The position numbers and the translations under genes were made by a program. From Betaproteobacteria bacterium (GTDB taxonomy: Bacteria > Pseudomonadota > Gammaproteobacteria > Burkholderiales > SG8-41): a stretch of 18,152 nucleotides of DNA. The notes under the pieces were generated by a model. It saw only the letters and a list, made by a program, of their open reading frames with translations. It did not search any database and was not told the origin of the DNA. Below, one piece after another: positions 1 through 8,553 of this stretch; position 1 is the stretch's first letter; every line of letters starts with the position of its first letter. The stretch spans positions 1 to 18,152 of the forward strand of contig JANXSE010000456.1 in NCBI GenBank assembly GCA_025356695.1, read 5' to 3'.

Positions 1-141
<141 letters not shown>

Positions 142-143
142 TC

Positions 144-461
144 ATGGCCACCGTCAAAAGCCAGAAAATCCGCATCCGCCTGAAGGCGTTCGACTATCGT
201 TTGATCGATCAGTCGGCGCTGGAAATTGTCGAAACTGCGAAGCGTACCGGTGCCGTCGTCAAAGGCCCGGTGCCGTTACCGACGCGCAAGGAACGTTTCG
301 ACGTTCTGCGTTCGCCGCATGTAAACAAAACATCGCGGGACCAGTTTGAAATTCGCACCCACTTGCGTCTGATGGACATCATCGACCCGACCGACAAAAC
401 GGTTGATGCGCTGATGAAGCTCGATCTGCCGGCGGGTGTGGACGTAGAAATCAAGTTGTAG
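144..461 (+). CDS. rpsJ: 30S ribosomal protein S10
   Basis: The 105-residue product has the conserved S10 sequence ([19 protein letters not shown] near the N-terminus, then a [14 protein letters not shown] segment, and [11 protein letters not shown] at the end). S10 sits in the head of the 30S subunit and, in other bacteria, also takes part in transcription antitermination with NusB. The usual length is about 103; the N-terminus MATVKSQK is two residues longer. The ATG follows the tuf stop by 2 bp and has no clear Shine-Dalgarno sequence of its own, which suggests reinitiation by ribosomes leaving tuf. It is the first gene of the S10 operon. Confidence 0.98.
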   Translation: MATVKSQKIRIRLKAFDYRLIDQSALEIVETAKRTGAVVKGPVPLPTRKERFDVLRSPHVNKTSRDQFEIRTHLRLMDIIDPTDKTVDALMKLDLPAGVDVEIKL

Positions 462-574
462 TGGCAGGGGCCGGGTTTTATTTAACCCGGTCTTAAAGTG
501 AATTGCCGGCCAATTGCAGTCGGCACCCGTTCCCGGCCTTGATGCCGGGCGCAGGTTAAAGAAAGGTGAACAAT
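462..574 (+). promoter_or_regulatory. rpsJ-rplC gap with two hairpins (possible leader)
   Basis: This 113-bp gap is long for a cluster whose other genes touch or overlap. It holds a perfect 7-bp hairpin (CCGGGTT 471-477 pairing with AACCCGG 484-490, 6-nt loop) and a 6-bp hairpin (CCCGGC 532-537 with GCCGGG 544-549, 6-nt loop). Neither is followed by a T run, so they are not simple terminators. No convincing -10/-35 pair was found. In E. coli the S10 leader bound by L4 lies before rpsJ; here tuf abuts rpsJ, so a leader in this gap is a possible relocation, which is inference only. Confidence 0.45.
562..569 (+). promoter_or_regulatory. Ribosome binding site deciding the rplC start
   Basis: AAAGGTGA ends 5 nt before the ATG at 575. 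It overlaps the in-frame GTG at 566, which argues that the ATG is the true start. Confidence 0.75.
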
Positions 575-1264
575 ATGAGTCTAGGACTAGTCGGTCGCAA
601 GATCGGCATGACACGCGTGTTTACTGACGATGGTGATTCCATCCCGGTGACCGTGCTGGACGTGTCGAACAACCGCGTCACGCAGATCAAGACAGCCGAA
701 ACCGACGGCTATTGCGCAGTGCAGGTTGCATATGGCACGCGCCGCGCCAAACGCGTCAACAAGGCGGCCGCAGGGCATTACGCCAAGGCTGCTGTCGAAG
801 CCGGTTCGGTGCTGAAAGAATTCCGCGTGACCGCCGAACAAACCATCAGCCTGAAGGTCGGTGCGGTGATCGGTGTTGACGTGTTTCAGGTCGGGCAGAA
901 GGTGGACGTTGCCGGCACCACGATCGGCAAGGGCTACGCAGGCGTTATCAAGCGCCATCACTTCAAGTCGAACCGCGCAACCCACGGTAACTCGCGCTCG
1001 CACAATACGCCGGGTTCGATCGGTATGGCGCAGGATCCGGGCCGCGTGTTTCCGGGCAAAAAAATGACCGGTCATCTGGGTGACGTCAAACGCACGACGC
1101 AGAACCTCGTGATCGTGCGCATCGATGCCGAGCGCCAGTTGCTGCTCGTGCGCGGTGCGATTCCCGGTGCGAAGAATGGCGACGTGACCGTTTATCCGGC
1201 CGTGAAGGCGACCAAGGTGGGCAAACCCGCCGCCAAAGCGGCCCCGGCCAAGGCAGGTAAATGA
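575..1264 (+). CDS. rplC: 50S ribosomal protein L3
   Basis: L3 binds 23S rRNA early in assembly and reaches toward the peptidyl transferase centre. The protein (229 residues from ATG 575) begins [16 protein letters not shown], the typical L3 start, and carries the central [18 protein letters not shown] loop at about 147-164, whose Gln153 aligns with the glutamine methylated by PrmB in E. coli. An in-frame GTG at 566 would add three residues but lies within the Shine-Dalgarno. Residues from about 211 form a short Ala/Lys-rich tail ([13 protein letters not shown]). The stop TGA overlaps the start region of rplD. Confidence 0.97.
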   Translation: MSLGLVGRKIGMTRVFTDDGDSIPVTVLDVSNNRVTQIKTAETDGYCAVQVAYGTRRAKRVNKAAAGHYAKAAVEAGSVLKEFRVTAEQTISLKVGAVIGVDVFQVGQKVDVAGTTIGKGYAGVIKRHHFKSNRATHGNSRSHNTPGSIGMAQDPGRVFPGKKMTGHLGDVKRTTQNLVIVRIDAERQLLLVRGAIPGAKNGDVTVYPAVKATKVGKPAAKAAPAKAGK

Positions 1265-1884
1265 TGGAACTCAAACTGATTGATCAGGCCGGCAAGTCGA
1301 GCGCCAATGTATCGGCGACCGACGAGGTGTTCGGCCGCGAATACAACGAATCGCTGATTCACCAGGTCGTGACCGCCTATATGGCGAATGGCCGGCGCGG
1401 CACGCGTGCACAGAAAGACCGTGGTGAAGTTAAGCATTCGACCAAGAAACCGTTCAAGCAAAAGGGCACCGGTCGCGCCCGTGCGGGTATGACCTCAAGT
1501 CCGTTGTGGCGCGGTGGCGGTAAGATTTTTCCGAACCGTCCGGACGAAAATTTCTCGCACAAGCTGAACAAGAAAATGTATCGGGCGGGTGTCTGCTCGA
1601 TCCTTTCGCAACTGGCGCGCGAAGGCCGCCTTTCGGTGGTGGACCAGTTCACGCTCGATGCGCCGAAAACCAAGCTGCTGGCGCAGAAGATCAAGAGCAT
1701 GGGGTTCGAAAACGTGCTGATCGTGACCGATGCCGTTGACGAAAACCTTGAGTTGTCGTCGCGTAATTTGCCCAACGTCAATGTCATGACCGCTTCGCAT
1801 GCAGATCCGATCAGTCTGATCCGTCATGCAAACGTCCTCCTGACCAAGAATGCCGTGGCGAAATTCGAGGAGCTCCTGAAATGA
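1264..1884 (+). CDS. rplD: 50S ribosomal protein L4
   Basis: L4 binds 23S rRNA and lines the exit tunnel; in E. coli it also represses the S10 operon. The family core is clear: [14 protein letters not shown], the tunnel loop [22 protein letters not shown] at about 64-85, and SRNLPNVNV near the C-terminus. Two adjacent ATGs exist (1261 and 1264). The second gives the usual N-terminus MELK and sits 6 nt from AGGCAGG (1251-1257), so it is preferred; the first would add one Met. Either start overlaps the rplC stop. The length, 206 residues, is normal. Confidence 0.96.
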   Translation: MELKLIDQAGKSSANVSATDEVFGREYNESLIHQVVTAYMANGRRGTRAQKDRGEVKHSTKKPFKQKGTGRARAGMTSSPLWRGGGKIFPNRPDENFSHKLNKKMYRAGVCSILSQLAREGRLSVVDQFTLDAPKTKLLAQKIKSMGFENVLIVTDAVDENLELSSRNLPNVNVMTASHADPISLIRHANVLLTKNAVAKFEELLK

Positions 1885-2219
1885 CCGCCGCTACCGTTAT
1901 CCGCAATACCGAGCGGCTGATGAAGGTGCTGCTCGCGCCGGTGGTGTCCGAAAAAGGCACTTTTGTCGGCGAGAAAAACAACCAGTATTTGTTCCGCGTC
2001 GTTACCGATGCGACCAAGCCGGAAATCAAGGCCGCGGTCGAACTCATGTTCAGCACCAAGGACAAAAAGATCGAGGTGGTGTCCGTGCAGGTCTCCAACG
2101 TGCTGGGCAAGGAAAAGCGCTTCGGCCGTTTCATGGGGCGCCGCAAGGACTGGAAAAAGGCCTATGTCCGTCTCAAGGAAGGCCAGGAAATCAACTTTGT
2201 GGCAGGGGAGGCTAAATAA
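1881..2219 (+). CDS. rplW: 50S ribosomal protein L23
   Basis: L23 lies at the tunnel exit and docks trigger factor and the signal recognition particle. The 112-residue product contains [16 protein letters not shown] (about 12-27) and the C-terminal [16 protein letters not shown] segment typical of the family. It is about 10 residues longer than E. coli L23, with extra residues at the N-terminus ([11 protein letters not shown]). Its ATG overlaps the rplD stop by 4 nt (ATGA), and its stop overlaps the rplB start (TAATG), so it is coupled on both sides. Confidence 0.96.
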   Translation: MTAATVIRNTERLMKVLLAPVVSEKGTFVGEKNNQYLFRVVTDATKPEIKAAVELMFSTKDKKIEVVSVQVSNVLGKEKRFGRFMGRRKDWKKAYVRLKEGQEINFVAGEAK

Positions 2220-3055
2220 TGGCACTGATTAAAGTCAAACCGACTTCTCCCGGCCGCCGTGCAGTGGTCAAGGTGGTCAATCCGGATCTCTACAAGGGGC
2301 GTCCGCATGCTGCGCTGGTTGAAAGCAAGAACCGCAAGGCCGGCCGCAACAATCTGGGGCGGATTACCACCCGTCACCAGGGCGGTGGTCACAAGAAAAG
2401 CTATCGCGTGATCGATTTCCGTCGCAACAAGGACGGTTTGGTCGCGAAGGTCGAGCGTATCGAGCATGATCCGAACCGCAGCGCCAACATCGCATTGTTG
2501 TGCTATGCCGACGGTGAGCGCCGCTACATCATTTCGCCGAAAGGCCTGGTAGTCGGCATGCAGTTGCAGAACGGTGCGGAAGCGCCGATCAAGTCGGGTA
2601 ACGCGCTGCCGCTGCGCAACATCCCGGTCGGCACCACCATTCACTGCATCGAAATGATGCCGGGCAAAGGCGCGCAACTGGCGCGGGCGGCGGGGTCTTC
2701 GGCGCAGCTGCTGGCGCGCGAAGGCGATTACGCCCAGTTGCGGTTGCGTTCTGGCGAGATCCGCAAGGTTCACGTCAATTGCCGTGCGACCATCGGCGAA
2801 GTCGGCAACGAAGAAAACAGCCTGCGCTCGATCGGCAAGGCCGGCGCGCAACGCTGGCGCGGAATCCGTCCGACGGTGCGTGGTGTTGCAATGAACCCGA
2901 TCGACCATCCGCATGGCGGCGGTGAAGGCAAAACCGCCGCGGGTCGTCATCCGGTGAGCCCGTGGGGCACACTGACCAAGGGTTACCGCACGCGCAATAA
3001 CAAGCGCACCAATGGCATGATCGTGCGCCGCCGTCACGCCAAGACCAGCGCATAG
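2219..3055 (+). CDS. rplB: 50S ribosomal protein L2
   Basis: L2 is a conserved large-subunit protein needed for subunit association and peptidyl transferase integrity. The 278-residue sequence shows [16 protein letters not shown] at the start, [13 protein letters not shown] (about 48-60) and [18 protein letters not shown] (about 225-242), which includes His230, equivalent to the functionally important histidine of the E. coli protein. The C-terminus is basic ([10 protein letters not shown]). A strong Shine-Dalgarno (AGGGGAGG, ending 2210) lies inside the end of rplW. Confidence 0.98.
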   Translation: MALIKVKPTSPGRRAVVKVVNPDLYKGRPHAALVESKNRKAGRNNLGRITTRHQGGGHKKSYRVIDFRRNKDGLVAKVERIEHDPNRSANIALLCYADGERRYIISPKGLVVGMQLQNGAEAPIKSGNALPLRNIPVGTTIHCIEMMPGKGAQLARAAGSSAQLLAREGDYAQLRLRSGEIRKVHVNCRATIGEVGNEENSLRSIGKAGAQRWRGIRPTVRGVAMNPIDHPHGGGEGKTAAGRHPVSPWGTLTKGYRTRNNKRTNGMIVRRRHAKTSA

Positions 3056-3069
3056 CGAGGTATATAAAT

Positions 3070-3390
3070 ATGGCACGTTCAGTTAAAAAAGGCCCGTTCG
3101 TCGACTATCACCTGATTGCCAAGGTGGAGGCGGCACGCGCGTCCAACGACAAGCGCCCGATCAAGACCTGGTCGCGCCGTTCCACCGTCCTGCCGGATTT
3201 CGTCGGCCTGACCATCGCGGTGCACAACGGCAAGCAGCACATCCCGGTCTATGTTTCGGAAAACATGGTCGGACACAAGCTCGGCGAGTTTTCGCATACC
3301 CGCACCTTCAAGGGTCACTCGAAGGCGGGGGGCGGGACCGCAGACAAGAAGTCCTCTGCTGCACCGGCGGCTGCCGGTCCCAAGAAATAA
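3070..3390 (+). CDS. rpsS: 30S ribosomal protein S19 with extended C-terminus
   Basis: S19 sits in the 30S head near the A-site finger and binds 16S rRNA with S13. The core ([16 protein letters not shown] to SHTRTFKGH, residues 1-83) is standard. E. coli S19 has 92 residues; this one has 106, because residues 84-106 form a Gly/Ala/Lys-rich tail ([23 protein letters not shown] has 23 residues; key features are GGG, AAPAAA and a final KK). GCGAGG at the rplB stop serves as ribosome binding site. Confidence 0.96.
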   Translation: MARSVKKGPFVDYHLIAKVEAARASNDKRPIKTWSRRSTVLPDFVGLTIAVHNGKQHIPVYVSENMVGHKLGEFSHTRTFKGHSKAGGGTADKKSSAAPAAAGPKK

Positions 3391-3402
3391 CGGAAGCCAA
3401 AC

Positions 3403-3741
3403 ATGGAAACTTCTGCAAAATTGAGCGGCGTGCGACTGTCGTCGCAAAAAGGCCGCCTTGTGGCCGATCAGATCCGCGGCTTGCGTGTCGATCAGGCTTT
3501 GAACCTGCTCGCGTTCAGTCCGAAAAAGGGCGCGGCAATCATCCGCAAGGTTCTTGAGTCGGCGATTGCAAATGCCGAGCACAACGACGGCGCGGATATC
3601 GACGAGCTTAAAGTCACCAGGATCTACGTGGAAAAAGGCCCAGTGCTGAAACGCTTTCACGCCCGTGCCAAGGGGCGTGGTGTTCGCGTGCTCAAACACA
3701 GCTGCCACATCCACCTCACCGTCGGCGACGGAAGGAAATAA
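3403..3741 (+). CDS. rplV: 50S ribosomal protein L22
   Basis: L22 contacts all 23S rRNA domains and its beta-hairpin lines the exit tunnel. The product (112 residues) contains [15 protein letters not shown], the highly conserved [22 protein letters not shown] (from about 49), and the tunnel hairpin [14 protein letters not shown]. The C-terminal [10 protein letters not shown] pattern resembles betaproteobacterial rather than gammaproteobacterial L22. It starts 12 bp after rpsS and ends 2 bp before the rpsC ATG. Confidence 0.97.
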   Translation: METSAKLSGVRLSSQKGRLVADQIRGLRVDQALNLLAFSPKKGAAIIRKVLESAIANAEHNDGADIDELKVTRIYVEKGPVLKRFHARAKGRGVRVLKHSCHIHLTVGDGRK

Positions 3742-3743
3742 AT

Positions 3744-4508
3744 ATGGGTCAGAAAATACATCCGATTGGATTTCGTCTCTCGGTTCTGCGCAACTGGACG
3801 TCCAAATGGTATGCCAACAGCAAGGCGTTTCCCGGCATGCTGCAGGAAGACATCAAGGTTCGCGAGTTCCTGAAGCAGAAGCTTGCTCACGCCGCGGTCA
3901 GCAAGATCATTATCGAGCGCCCGGCCAAGAACGCGAAGATCACGATATTCAGTGCGCGCCCCGGCGTCGTCATCGGTAAAAAAGGCGAGGACATCGAATC
4001 GCTGAAAGCGCAGTTGCAGAAGCTCCTGCATGTGCCCGTGCATATCAATATCGAGGAAGTCCGCAAGCCCGAACTCGATGCACAGCTGATCGCTGATTCG
4101 ATTACGCAACAGCTGCAGAAGCGCATCATGTTCCGTCGCGCGATGAAACGCGCGATCACGAACGCGATGCGTCTGGGCGCGCAGGGTATCAAGATCATGA
4201 GCGCCGGCCGCTTGAATGGTATCGAGATCGCGCGTACCGAGTGGTATCGCGAAGGCCGCGTGCCATTGCACACACTGCGCGCCGACATCGATTACGGAAC
4301 GTCGGAAGCCAAAACCACCTACGGCATCATCGGTGTCAAGGTGTGGGTGTTCAAGGGCGAAATCATGACCAAACATGAGCAACTGGTGGCGGCGCCTGCG
4401 GCAACAGCCGATGCGGTGCCGGCACCGGATGCGCCGAAAGCGCCGCCTAAGGCAGCGCCGCGCAAGAGAAGGACGTCGTCAGGAGCGAAAAATGCTGCAG
4501 CCAGCTAG
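3744..4508 (+). CDS. rpsC: 30S ribosomal protein S3 with extended C-terminus
   Basis: S3 forms part of the mRNA entry channel and its helicase activity. The 254-residue product begins [12 protein letters not shown], has a KH-type RNA-binding segment with [10 protein letters not shown] (76-85), and the C-terminal domain with [31 protein letters not shown] split across about 155-185. The core ends near residue 207 (FKGEIM); residues 208-254 form an Ala/Pro/Lys-rich tail with a basic KRRTSSGAK end. E. coli S3 has 233 residues. The tail runs 17 nt into rplP and contains that gene's ribosome binding site. GGAAGGAAA precedes the start. Confidence 0.97.
   Translation: MGQKIHPIGFRLSVLRNWTSKWYANSKAFPGMLQEDIKVREFLKQKLAHAAVSKIIIERPAKNAKITIFSARPGVVIGKKGEDIESLKAQLQKLLHVPVHINIEEVRKPELDAQLIADSITQQLQKRIMFRRAMKRAITNAMRLGAQGIKIMSAGRLNGIEIARTEWYREGRVPLHTLRADIDYGTSEAKTTYGIIGVKVWVFKGEIMTKHEQLVAAPAATADAVPAPDAPKAPPKAAPRKRRTSSGAKNAAAS
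4481..4485 (+). promoter_or_regulatory. Ribosome binding site for rplP inside rpsC
   Basis: AGGAG lies 6 nt before the ATG at 4492 and within the coding end of rpsC. It supports the 4492 start over longer in-frame openings that begin as early as 4375. Confidence 0.75.
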
Positions 4509-4908
4509 AAGGAAATACCGCAAGGAACAAAAGGGCCGCAACAAAGGTGTTGCGACCCGCGGCAACAAAGTGAGCTTCGGCGAATTCGGCCTGAAGGCGA
4601 TCACCCGCGGTCGTTTGACCGCACGTCAAATCGAAGCGGCGCGCCGCGCGATGACGCGTCATATCAAACGCGGTGGTCGCATCTGGATCCGGATTTTTCC
4701 GGACAAGCCGATTTCACAGAAACCGGCCGAGGTGCGTATGGGTAACGGTAAGGGCAATCCCGAGTATTGGGTTGCTGAAATTGTGCCGGGCAAGGTGTTG
4801 TACGAAATGGACGGCGTGGCCGAGGCGGATGCGCGCGAGGCGTTTCGCCTGGCGTCGGCGAAACTGCCGCTGCGTACGACGTTTGTTCATCGCATGGTGG
4901 GAGGCTAA
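4492..4908 (+). CDS. rplP: 50S ribosomal protein L16
   Basis: L16 helps shape the A-site tRNA binding region of the 50S subunit. From ATG 4492 the protein is 138 residues and begins [19 protein letters not shown], as expected (E. coli 136). Arg82 in [13 protein letters not shown] corresponds to the arginine hydroxylated by YcfD in E. coli. The reading frame stays open upstream to 4375, but that extension (MSNWWRR...) is only the shadow of rpsC and has no homology to L16. The gene overlaps rpsC by 17 nt. Confidence 0.97.
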   Translation: MLQPARRKYRKEQKGRNKGVATRGNKVSFGEFGLKAITRGRLTARQIEAARRAMTRHIKRGGRIWIRIFPDKPISQKPAEVRMGNGKGNPEYWVAEIVPGKVLYEMDGVAEADAREAFRLASAKLPLRTTFVHRMVGG

Positions 4909-4911
4909 ACC

Positions 4912-5106
4912 GTGAAAGCGAGCGAACTGAGAGAAAAGAATCCGGCTGAACTGCAGCAGGAATTGAATGAGTTGCTGAAGGCACAGTTCAGCCTGCGCAT
5001 GCAGGTTGCAACCCAACAGCTGACCAATACCAGCCAGATCAGGAAGGTGCGCCGGGACATCGCGCGTGTGCGCACACTGCTCAACGAAAAGGTGCGCCAG
5101 TCATGA
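4912..5106 (+). CDS. rpmC: 50S ribosomal protein L29
   Basis: L29 lies near the tunnel exit and helps dock trigger factor. The 64-residue product [20 protein letters not shown]...LLNEKVRQS has the expected two-helix form. It starts with GTG, preceded by GGGAGG (4899-4904) that overlaps the end of rplP. Its stop overlaps the rpsQ start (ATGA). There is no nearby ATG in frame that keeps the conserved N-terminus. Confidence 0.95.
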   Translation: MKASELREKNPAELQQELNELLKAQFSLRMQVATQQLTNTSQIRKVRRDIARVRTLLNEKVRQS

Positions 5107-5369
5107 CTGAAACCACTGCGAACAAGCGTACGCTGACGGGCCGCGTTGTCAGCGACAAGATGAACAAGACCGTGACCGTGCTGGTCGAGCGCCGCGTCAA
5201 GCATCCGCTCTACGGCAAGATCATGACGCGTTCCCAGAAGTACCACGCCCACGACGAAAAAGGCGAATTCAAGATGGGGGATGTAGTCACCATCGAAGAA
5301 TGCCGCCCGATTTCGAAGACCAAGGCGTGGCGGGTGGCCAAGCTGGTCGAAAAGGCCCGCGTAATCTAG
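5103..5369 (+). CDS. rpsQ: 30S ribosomal protein S17
   Basis: S17 is an OB-fold primary 16S rRNA-binding protein. The 88-residue sequence contains [29 protein letters not shown] split over residues 11-39, [14 protein letters not shown] and [15 protein letters not shown], all diagnostic. It overlaps rpmC by 4 nt. It is the last gene of the S10 operon; no strong terminator follows (only a 5-bp TCCGT/ACGGA stem at 5385-5403), so readthrough into the spc genes is likely. Confidence 0.96.
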   Translation: MTETTANKRTLTGRVVSDKMNKTVTVLVERRVKHPLYGKIMTRSQKYHAHDEKGEFKMGDVVTIEECRPISKTKAWRVAKLVEKARVI

Positions 5370-5442
5370 CCTTTCCAGTAGTTTTCCGTGCATGATTTAC
5401 GGATACGATGGACAGGATGAATGAAATAAGTTGTGATGAGTA

Positions 5443-5471
5443 TTGAACCGGCCGGCGATTTGATGTATAAT
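5443..5471 (+). promoter_or_regulatory. Probable sigma70 promoter of the spc operon
   Basis: TTGAAC (5443-5448) and a perfect TATAAT (5466-5471) are separated by 17 bp. This is the classical place for Pspc, between rpsQ and rplN. The expected start is near 5478. The -10 box lies inside an inverted repeat, GCCGGCGA (5451-5458) and TCGCCGGC (5471-5478), followed by TTTT; in readthrough RNA from the S10 operon this could form an 8-bp hairpin with a short T run. Confidence 0.72.
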
Positions 5472-5478
5472 CGCCGGC

Positions 5479-5605
5479 TTTTCCGGTAGTCATATTTTTC
5501 TTCCGGGAAAAACCAATCAGACCCGAACGGGTTCCAAGACTGACCGCGAGGCGCAGTAGCTGGCGGATCAAGTTGGAAGCAGTGCAGCTTTAAAGCGAGA
5601 GCAAA
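5479..5605 (+). promoter_or_regulatory. spc operon 5' leader with potential RNA structure
   Basis: About 127 nt lie between the expected transcription start and rplN. The leader can fold as a hairpin TTTTTC/GAAAAA (5495-5500 with 5507-5512), a small ACCC/GGGT hairpin (5521-5532), and a stem TTCCAA (5532-5537) with TTGGAA (5573-5578) that encloses GACCGC (5542-5547) pairing with GCGG-A-TC (5563-5569, one bulge). The ACCC/GGGT and TTCCAA stems meet at base 5532, so they would compete slightly. A ribosomal-protein-binding autoregulatory site is possible but not shown. The ribosome binding site is the GCGAGAG just before ATG 5606. Confidence 0.45.
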
Positions 5606-5974
5606 ATGATACAGATGCAATCCATTCTGGATGTTGCTGACAACACCGGTGCGCGCGCCGTGATGTGCATCAAGGTCCTCGGCGGTTCCAAGCGTCGCTA
5701 TGCGGGCATTGGCGACGTCATCAAGGTCAGCATCAAGGATGCGGCTCCGCGCGGCCGTGTCAAAAAGGGCGAGGTTTACAACGCTGTCGTCGTCCGCACG
5801 GCCAAAGGTATTCGCCGCGCCGACGGCTCTGTCATCAAGTTCGACGGAAATGCGGCGGTACTTCTCACGGCAAAGCTCGAGCCGATCGGCACCCGGATTT
5901 TCGGACCGGTCACGCGGGAATTGAGGAACGAGCGTTTCATGAAGATTGTGTCGCTCGCGCCAGAAGTGCTGTAA
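5606..5974 (+). CDS. rplN: 50S ribosomal protein L14
   Basis: L14 lies at the subunit interface and contributes to bridges with 16S rRNA. The 122-residue product starts [21 protein letters not shown] and contains [15 protein letters not shown] and the conserved end [15 protein letters not shown]; the length is exactly as in the family. It is the first gene of the spc operon and follows the promoter and long leader described for 5443-5605. Confidence 0.98.
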   Translation: MIQMQSILDVADNTGARAVMCIKVLGGSKRRYAGIGDVIKVSIKDAAPRGRVKKGEVYNAVVVRTAKGIRRADGSVIKFDGNAAVLLTAKLEPIGTRIFGPVTRELRNERFMKIVSLAPEVL

Positions 5975-6001
5975 GCGCGAAGAACAAACGGGACTATTCG
6001 T

Positions 6002-6319
6002 ATGCGCAAAATCAAAAAAGGTGACGACGTCATCGTCATCACTGGCAGAGACAAGGGCAAGCGCGGCGCGGTGTCACGCGTCGTCGATGCGGAACACGTG
6101 CTGGTTGACGGGATCAATCGCGTCAAGAAACACCAGCGCCCGAACCCGCAGAAAAACCTTCAGGGTGGCATCGTCGAAAAAGACATGCCGTTGCACGTGT
6201 CGAACATTGCCATTTTCAACCCGGCCACCAAGAAGGCCGACCGGGTCGGCATCAAGTTGCTCGAAGACGGTCGTCGCGTGCGCTTTTTCAAATCCAACGG
6301 CGAAGTGATTGACGCATGA
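6002..6319 (+). CDS. rplX: 50S ribosomal protein L24
   Basis: L24 is an assembly-initiating protein of the 50S subunit. The 105-residue product has an N-terminal KOW motif ([20 protein letters not shown], about 4-23), then [14 protein letters not shown] and the [16 protein letters not shown] segment. It starts 27 bp after rplN with only a weak GGGA ribosome binding site. Its stop overlaps the rplE start (ATGA). Confidence 0.97.
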   Translation: MRKIKKGDDVIVITGRDKGKRGAVSRVVDAEHVLVDGINRVKKHQRPNPQKNLQGGIVEKDMPLHVSNIAIFNPATKKADRVGIKLLEDGRRVRFFKSNGEVIDA

Positions 6320-6891
6320 CTACGACGGCAAAGGCAGCAAAGCCGGCAGACAGCGCACGGCTCCACATCCATTACCGCGACAACGTGATTGCGCAACTGA
6401 CGAAACAGTTCGGGTATAAATCCGCCATGCAGGTGCCGCGCATCGAAAAAATCACGCTCAACATGGGCGTGGGCGAGGCCGTCGCGGATAAGAAGATCCT
6501 GGATAACGCAGTCGCCGACATGAGCAAGATCGCCGGCCAGAAACCGCTGGTGACGAAGTCGCGCAAGTCGATCGCGAACTTCAAGATCCGCGACAATTAT
6601 CCGATCGGCTGCAAGGTCACGCTGCGCGGGACACGCATGTATGAATTTCTCGACCGTCTGGTGACGGTGGCGATCCCGCGTATTCGCGATTTTCGCGGCA
6701 TCTCCGCCAAGTCTTTCGATGGCAGGGGTAACTTCAATTTCGGGATCAAGGAACAGATCATTTTCCCGGAAATCGAGTATGACAAGATTGATGCCCTGCG
6801 TGGCATGAACATCACGATCACCACCAGCGCCAAGAGCGACGACGAAGGCAAGGCGCTGCTGGCGGCATTCAAATTTCCGTTCAGGAACTGA
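6316..6891 (+). CDS. rplE: 50S ribosomal protein L5
   Basis: L5 binds 5S rRNA and contacts the P-site tRNA. The product has 191 residues against 179 in E. coli; the first 13 or so ([13 protein letters not shown]) are an N-terminal extension rich in Ala, Thr and Lys. The core is standard: [37 protein letters not shown], and [19 protein letters not shown]. In E. coli S8 represses the spc operon by binding mRNA near the rplE start; I could not recognise an equivalent site here. It overlaps rplX by 4 nt. Confidence 0.97.
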   Translation: MTTTAKAAKPADSARLHIHYRDNVIAQLTKQFGYKSAMQVPRIEKITLNMGVGEAVADKKILDNAVADMSKIAGQKPLVTKSRKSIANFKIRDNYPIGCKVTLRGTRMYEFLDRLVTVAIPRIRDFRGISAKSFDGRGNFNFGIKEQIIFPEIEYDKIDALRGMNITITTSAKSDDEGKALLAAFKFPFRN

Positions 6892-6894
6892 ACC

Positions 6895-7200
6895 ATGTCC
6901 AAACTCGCACTGAAACTGCGCGACCAGAATCGCCGCAAGACGGTCAAGAAATTCGCCGCCAAGCGCACCGAACTGATGTCGCTCATCAACGACCAGAAGT
7001 TGAGTCCGGAAGACCGCTACGAAGCGCGGCTCAGGCTGCAAAAGCTGCCGCGTAATGCGAGCCCGGTGCGCTTGCGCAACCGTTGCGCCATTACCGGCCG
7101 CCCGCGCGGCGTTTACAGCAAGTTCGGCCTCGGCCGCACCAAACTGCGCGAGACCGTAATGCGTGGTGAAGTTCCCGGTGTGATCAAGGCCAGTTGGTAA
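6895..7200 (+). CDS. rpsN: 30S ribosomal protein S14, zinc-free type
   Basis: S14 sits in the 30S head. The 101-residue length and the lack of paired CXXC motifs identify the zinc-independent form, rather than the 61-residue zinc form. Conserved parts are [20 protein letters not shown] and [20 protein letters not shown]. It begins 3 bp after the rplE stop. Confidence 0.97.
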   Translation: MSKLALKLRDQNRRKTVKKFAAKRTELMSLINDQKLSPEDRYEARLRLQKLPRNASPVRLRNRCAITGRPRGVYSKFGLGRTKLRETVMRGEVPGVIKASW

Positions 7201-7221
7201 GTCGGACGAGAGGCACATATT

Positions 7222-7617
7222 ATGAGCATGAGTGATCCGATCGCCGACATGTTGACGCGCATTCGCAATGCGCAGATGTCGGAAAAGAATTCAGTAACGA
7301 TGCCCGCCAGCAAGGTTAAAGCGGCGATTGCGAAAGTCCTCAAAGACGAGGGCTATATCGACGATTTCGCGCTGCGTGCTGCCGATGGCAAGCCGACGCT
7401 CGAAGTCGGGCTTAAATATTATGCGGGGCGTCCTGTCATTGAAAAGCTTGAGCGCGTGAGCCGCCCCGGTCTGCGCATTTACAAGCCGTGTGACAGCATC
7501 CCTAAGGTCATGAACGGGCTTGGTGTCGCCATCGTCTCCACCTCGAAAGGTGTGATGACGGACCGCAAAGCGCGCGGTCTCGGCATCGGCGGTGAAGTTC
7601 TGTGCATCGTTGCATAG
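7222..7617 (+). CDS. rpsH: 30S ribosomal protein S8
   Basis: S8 binds the central domain of 16S rRNA and, in E. coli, represses the spc operon. The product (131 residues) starts [18 protein letters not shown] and ends with [24 protein letters not shown] sequence followed by VLCIVA, both diagnostic. A second ATG two codons downstream gives MSDPIAD; the first is better placed behind GAGAGG. Confidence 0.97.
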   Translation: MSMSDPIADMLTRIRNAQMSEKNSVTMPASKVKAAIAKVLKDEGYIDDFALRAADGKPTLEVGLKYYAGRPVIEKLERVSRPGLRIYKPCDSIPKVMNGLGVAIVSTSKGVMTDRKARGLGIGGEVLCIVA

Positions 7618-7642
7618 TTGAAGCGGCAAACGAGGAATTGCG

Positions 7643-8176
7643 ATGTCTAGAATAGGTAAAGCGCCGGTTGAGCTTCCGGGTAATGTTGAAGTACAGCTGG
7701 CCAACAGCGAAATCTCCATCAAGGGCCCGCTGGGCACCCTGAAGCGCACATTGTCCGCCCATGTGACGGTCGAAAAAGTCGAGAAGGAACTGCGCGTGGC
7801 GCCGGTTGGTGCTTCCCATGCAGCCGACGCGATGTCTGGCACGACGCGCGCCCTGCTTTCAAACATGGTGCAGGGCGTCACCAAAGGTTACGAAAAGAAG
7901 CTCCTGCTGGTCGGCGTTGGTTATCGCGCGCAGGCCCAGGGCGACAAGTTGAATCTGACGCTCGGATTTTCGCACCCGGTCGTGCACCAGATGCCGCAGG
8001 GCATCAAGGTCGAGACGCCGACGCAGACGGAAATTCTGATCAAGGGTATCGATAAACAAGTCGTCGGTCAGATCGCGGCGGAAGTGCGCGCCTATCGCAG
8101 TCCGGAGCCTTACAAGGGCAAAGGCGTGCGTTACTCCGACGAGACCGTGGTGCTCAAAGAGACCAAGAAGAAATAG
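7643..8176 (+). CDS. rplF: 50S ribosomal protein L6
   Basis: L6 lies near the sarcin-ricin loop and the factor-binding site. The 177-residue sequence shows [12 protein letters not shown] at the start, the two tandem alpha/beta domains of the family, [20 protein letters not shown] at the junction and the C-terminal signature [13 protein letters not shown] (about 152-164). Length matches E. coli L6. It follows rpsH by 25 bp with GAGG as ribosome binding site. Confidence 0.97.
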   Translation: MSRIGKAPVELPGNVEVQLANSEISIKGPLGTLKRTLSAHVTVEKVEKELRVAPVGASHAADAMSGTTRALLSNMVQGVTKGYEKKLLLVGVGYRAQAQGDKLNLTLGFSHPVVHQMPQGIKVETPTQTEILIKGIDKQVVGQIAAEVRAYRSPEPYKGKGVRYSDETVVLKETKKK

Positions 8177-8184
8177 AGGTTGTC

Positions 8185-8541
8185 ATGAAAGACAAGAACA
8201 CATCGCGCATCCGCCGTTCGCGCCGTACCCGCCACCAGATCAAACAGGTTCAGGCGGTGCGTCTTACGGTGCATCGTTCGAACACGCACATTTACGCGCA
8301 GGTTATCGACGCCACCGGCTCCAAGGTGCTGGCAAGTGCATCGACGGTCGAGCCGGAAGTGCGCAAAAGCCTCAAAAACGGCGGCAATGTCGAGGCGGCG
8401 ATCGCGATCGGCAAGCGTATCGCCGAAAAAGCGAAGCAGGCGGGTGTCGAAGCGGTGGCGTTTGACCGCAGCGGCTATCGTTATCACGGTCGCGTCAAGG
8501 CATTGGCTGAAGCGGCGCGTGAAAACGGACTCAAGTTCTAG
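8185..8541 (+). CDS. rplR: 50S ribosomal protein L18
   Basis: L18 binds 5S rRNA and brings it into the central protuberance with L5. The 118-residue product has the basic N-terminal region ([17 protein letters not shown]), [17 protein letters not shown], and the C-terminal [24 protein letters not shown] typical of the family. It lies 8 bp after rplF, preceded by AGAGGT. Confidence 0.97.
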   Translation: MKDKNTSRIRRSRRTRHQIKQVQAVRLTVHRSNTHIYAQVIDATGSKVLASASTVEPEVRKSLKNGGNVEAAIAIGKRIAEKAKQAGVEAVAFDRSGYRYHGRVKALAEAARENGLKF

Positions 8542-8553
8542 TCAGGAAATAAT

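Noticed and set aside
456..484. Promoter TTGTAG/TATTTA before rplC
   Set aside because: Spacing is 17 bp, but each hexamer matches consensus poorly and the -10 lies in a hairpin loop.
3061..3069. TATATAAAT before rpsS as a promoter
   Set aside because: It is the AT-rich spacer between ribosome binding site and start, with no -35 element; the gene is inside the S10 operon.
2162..3076. Minus-strand ORF of 304 codons opposite rplB
   Set aside because: Shadow of rplB; no ribosome binding site or domain seen.
4375..4491. N-terminal extension of L16
   Set aside because: The extra residues are rpsC read in another frame; L16 homology and the ribosome binding site start at 4492.
6160..7218. Minus-strand ORF of 352 codons opposite rplX-rplE-rpsN
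   Set aside because: It spans three conserved + strand genes and has no recognisable domain; long antisense frames are expected from the codon bias of ribosomal genes.
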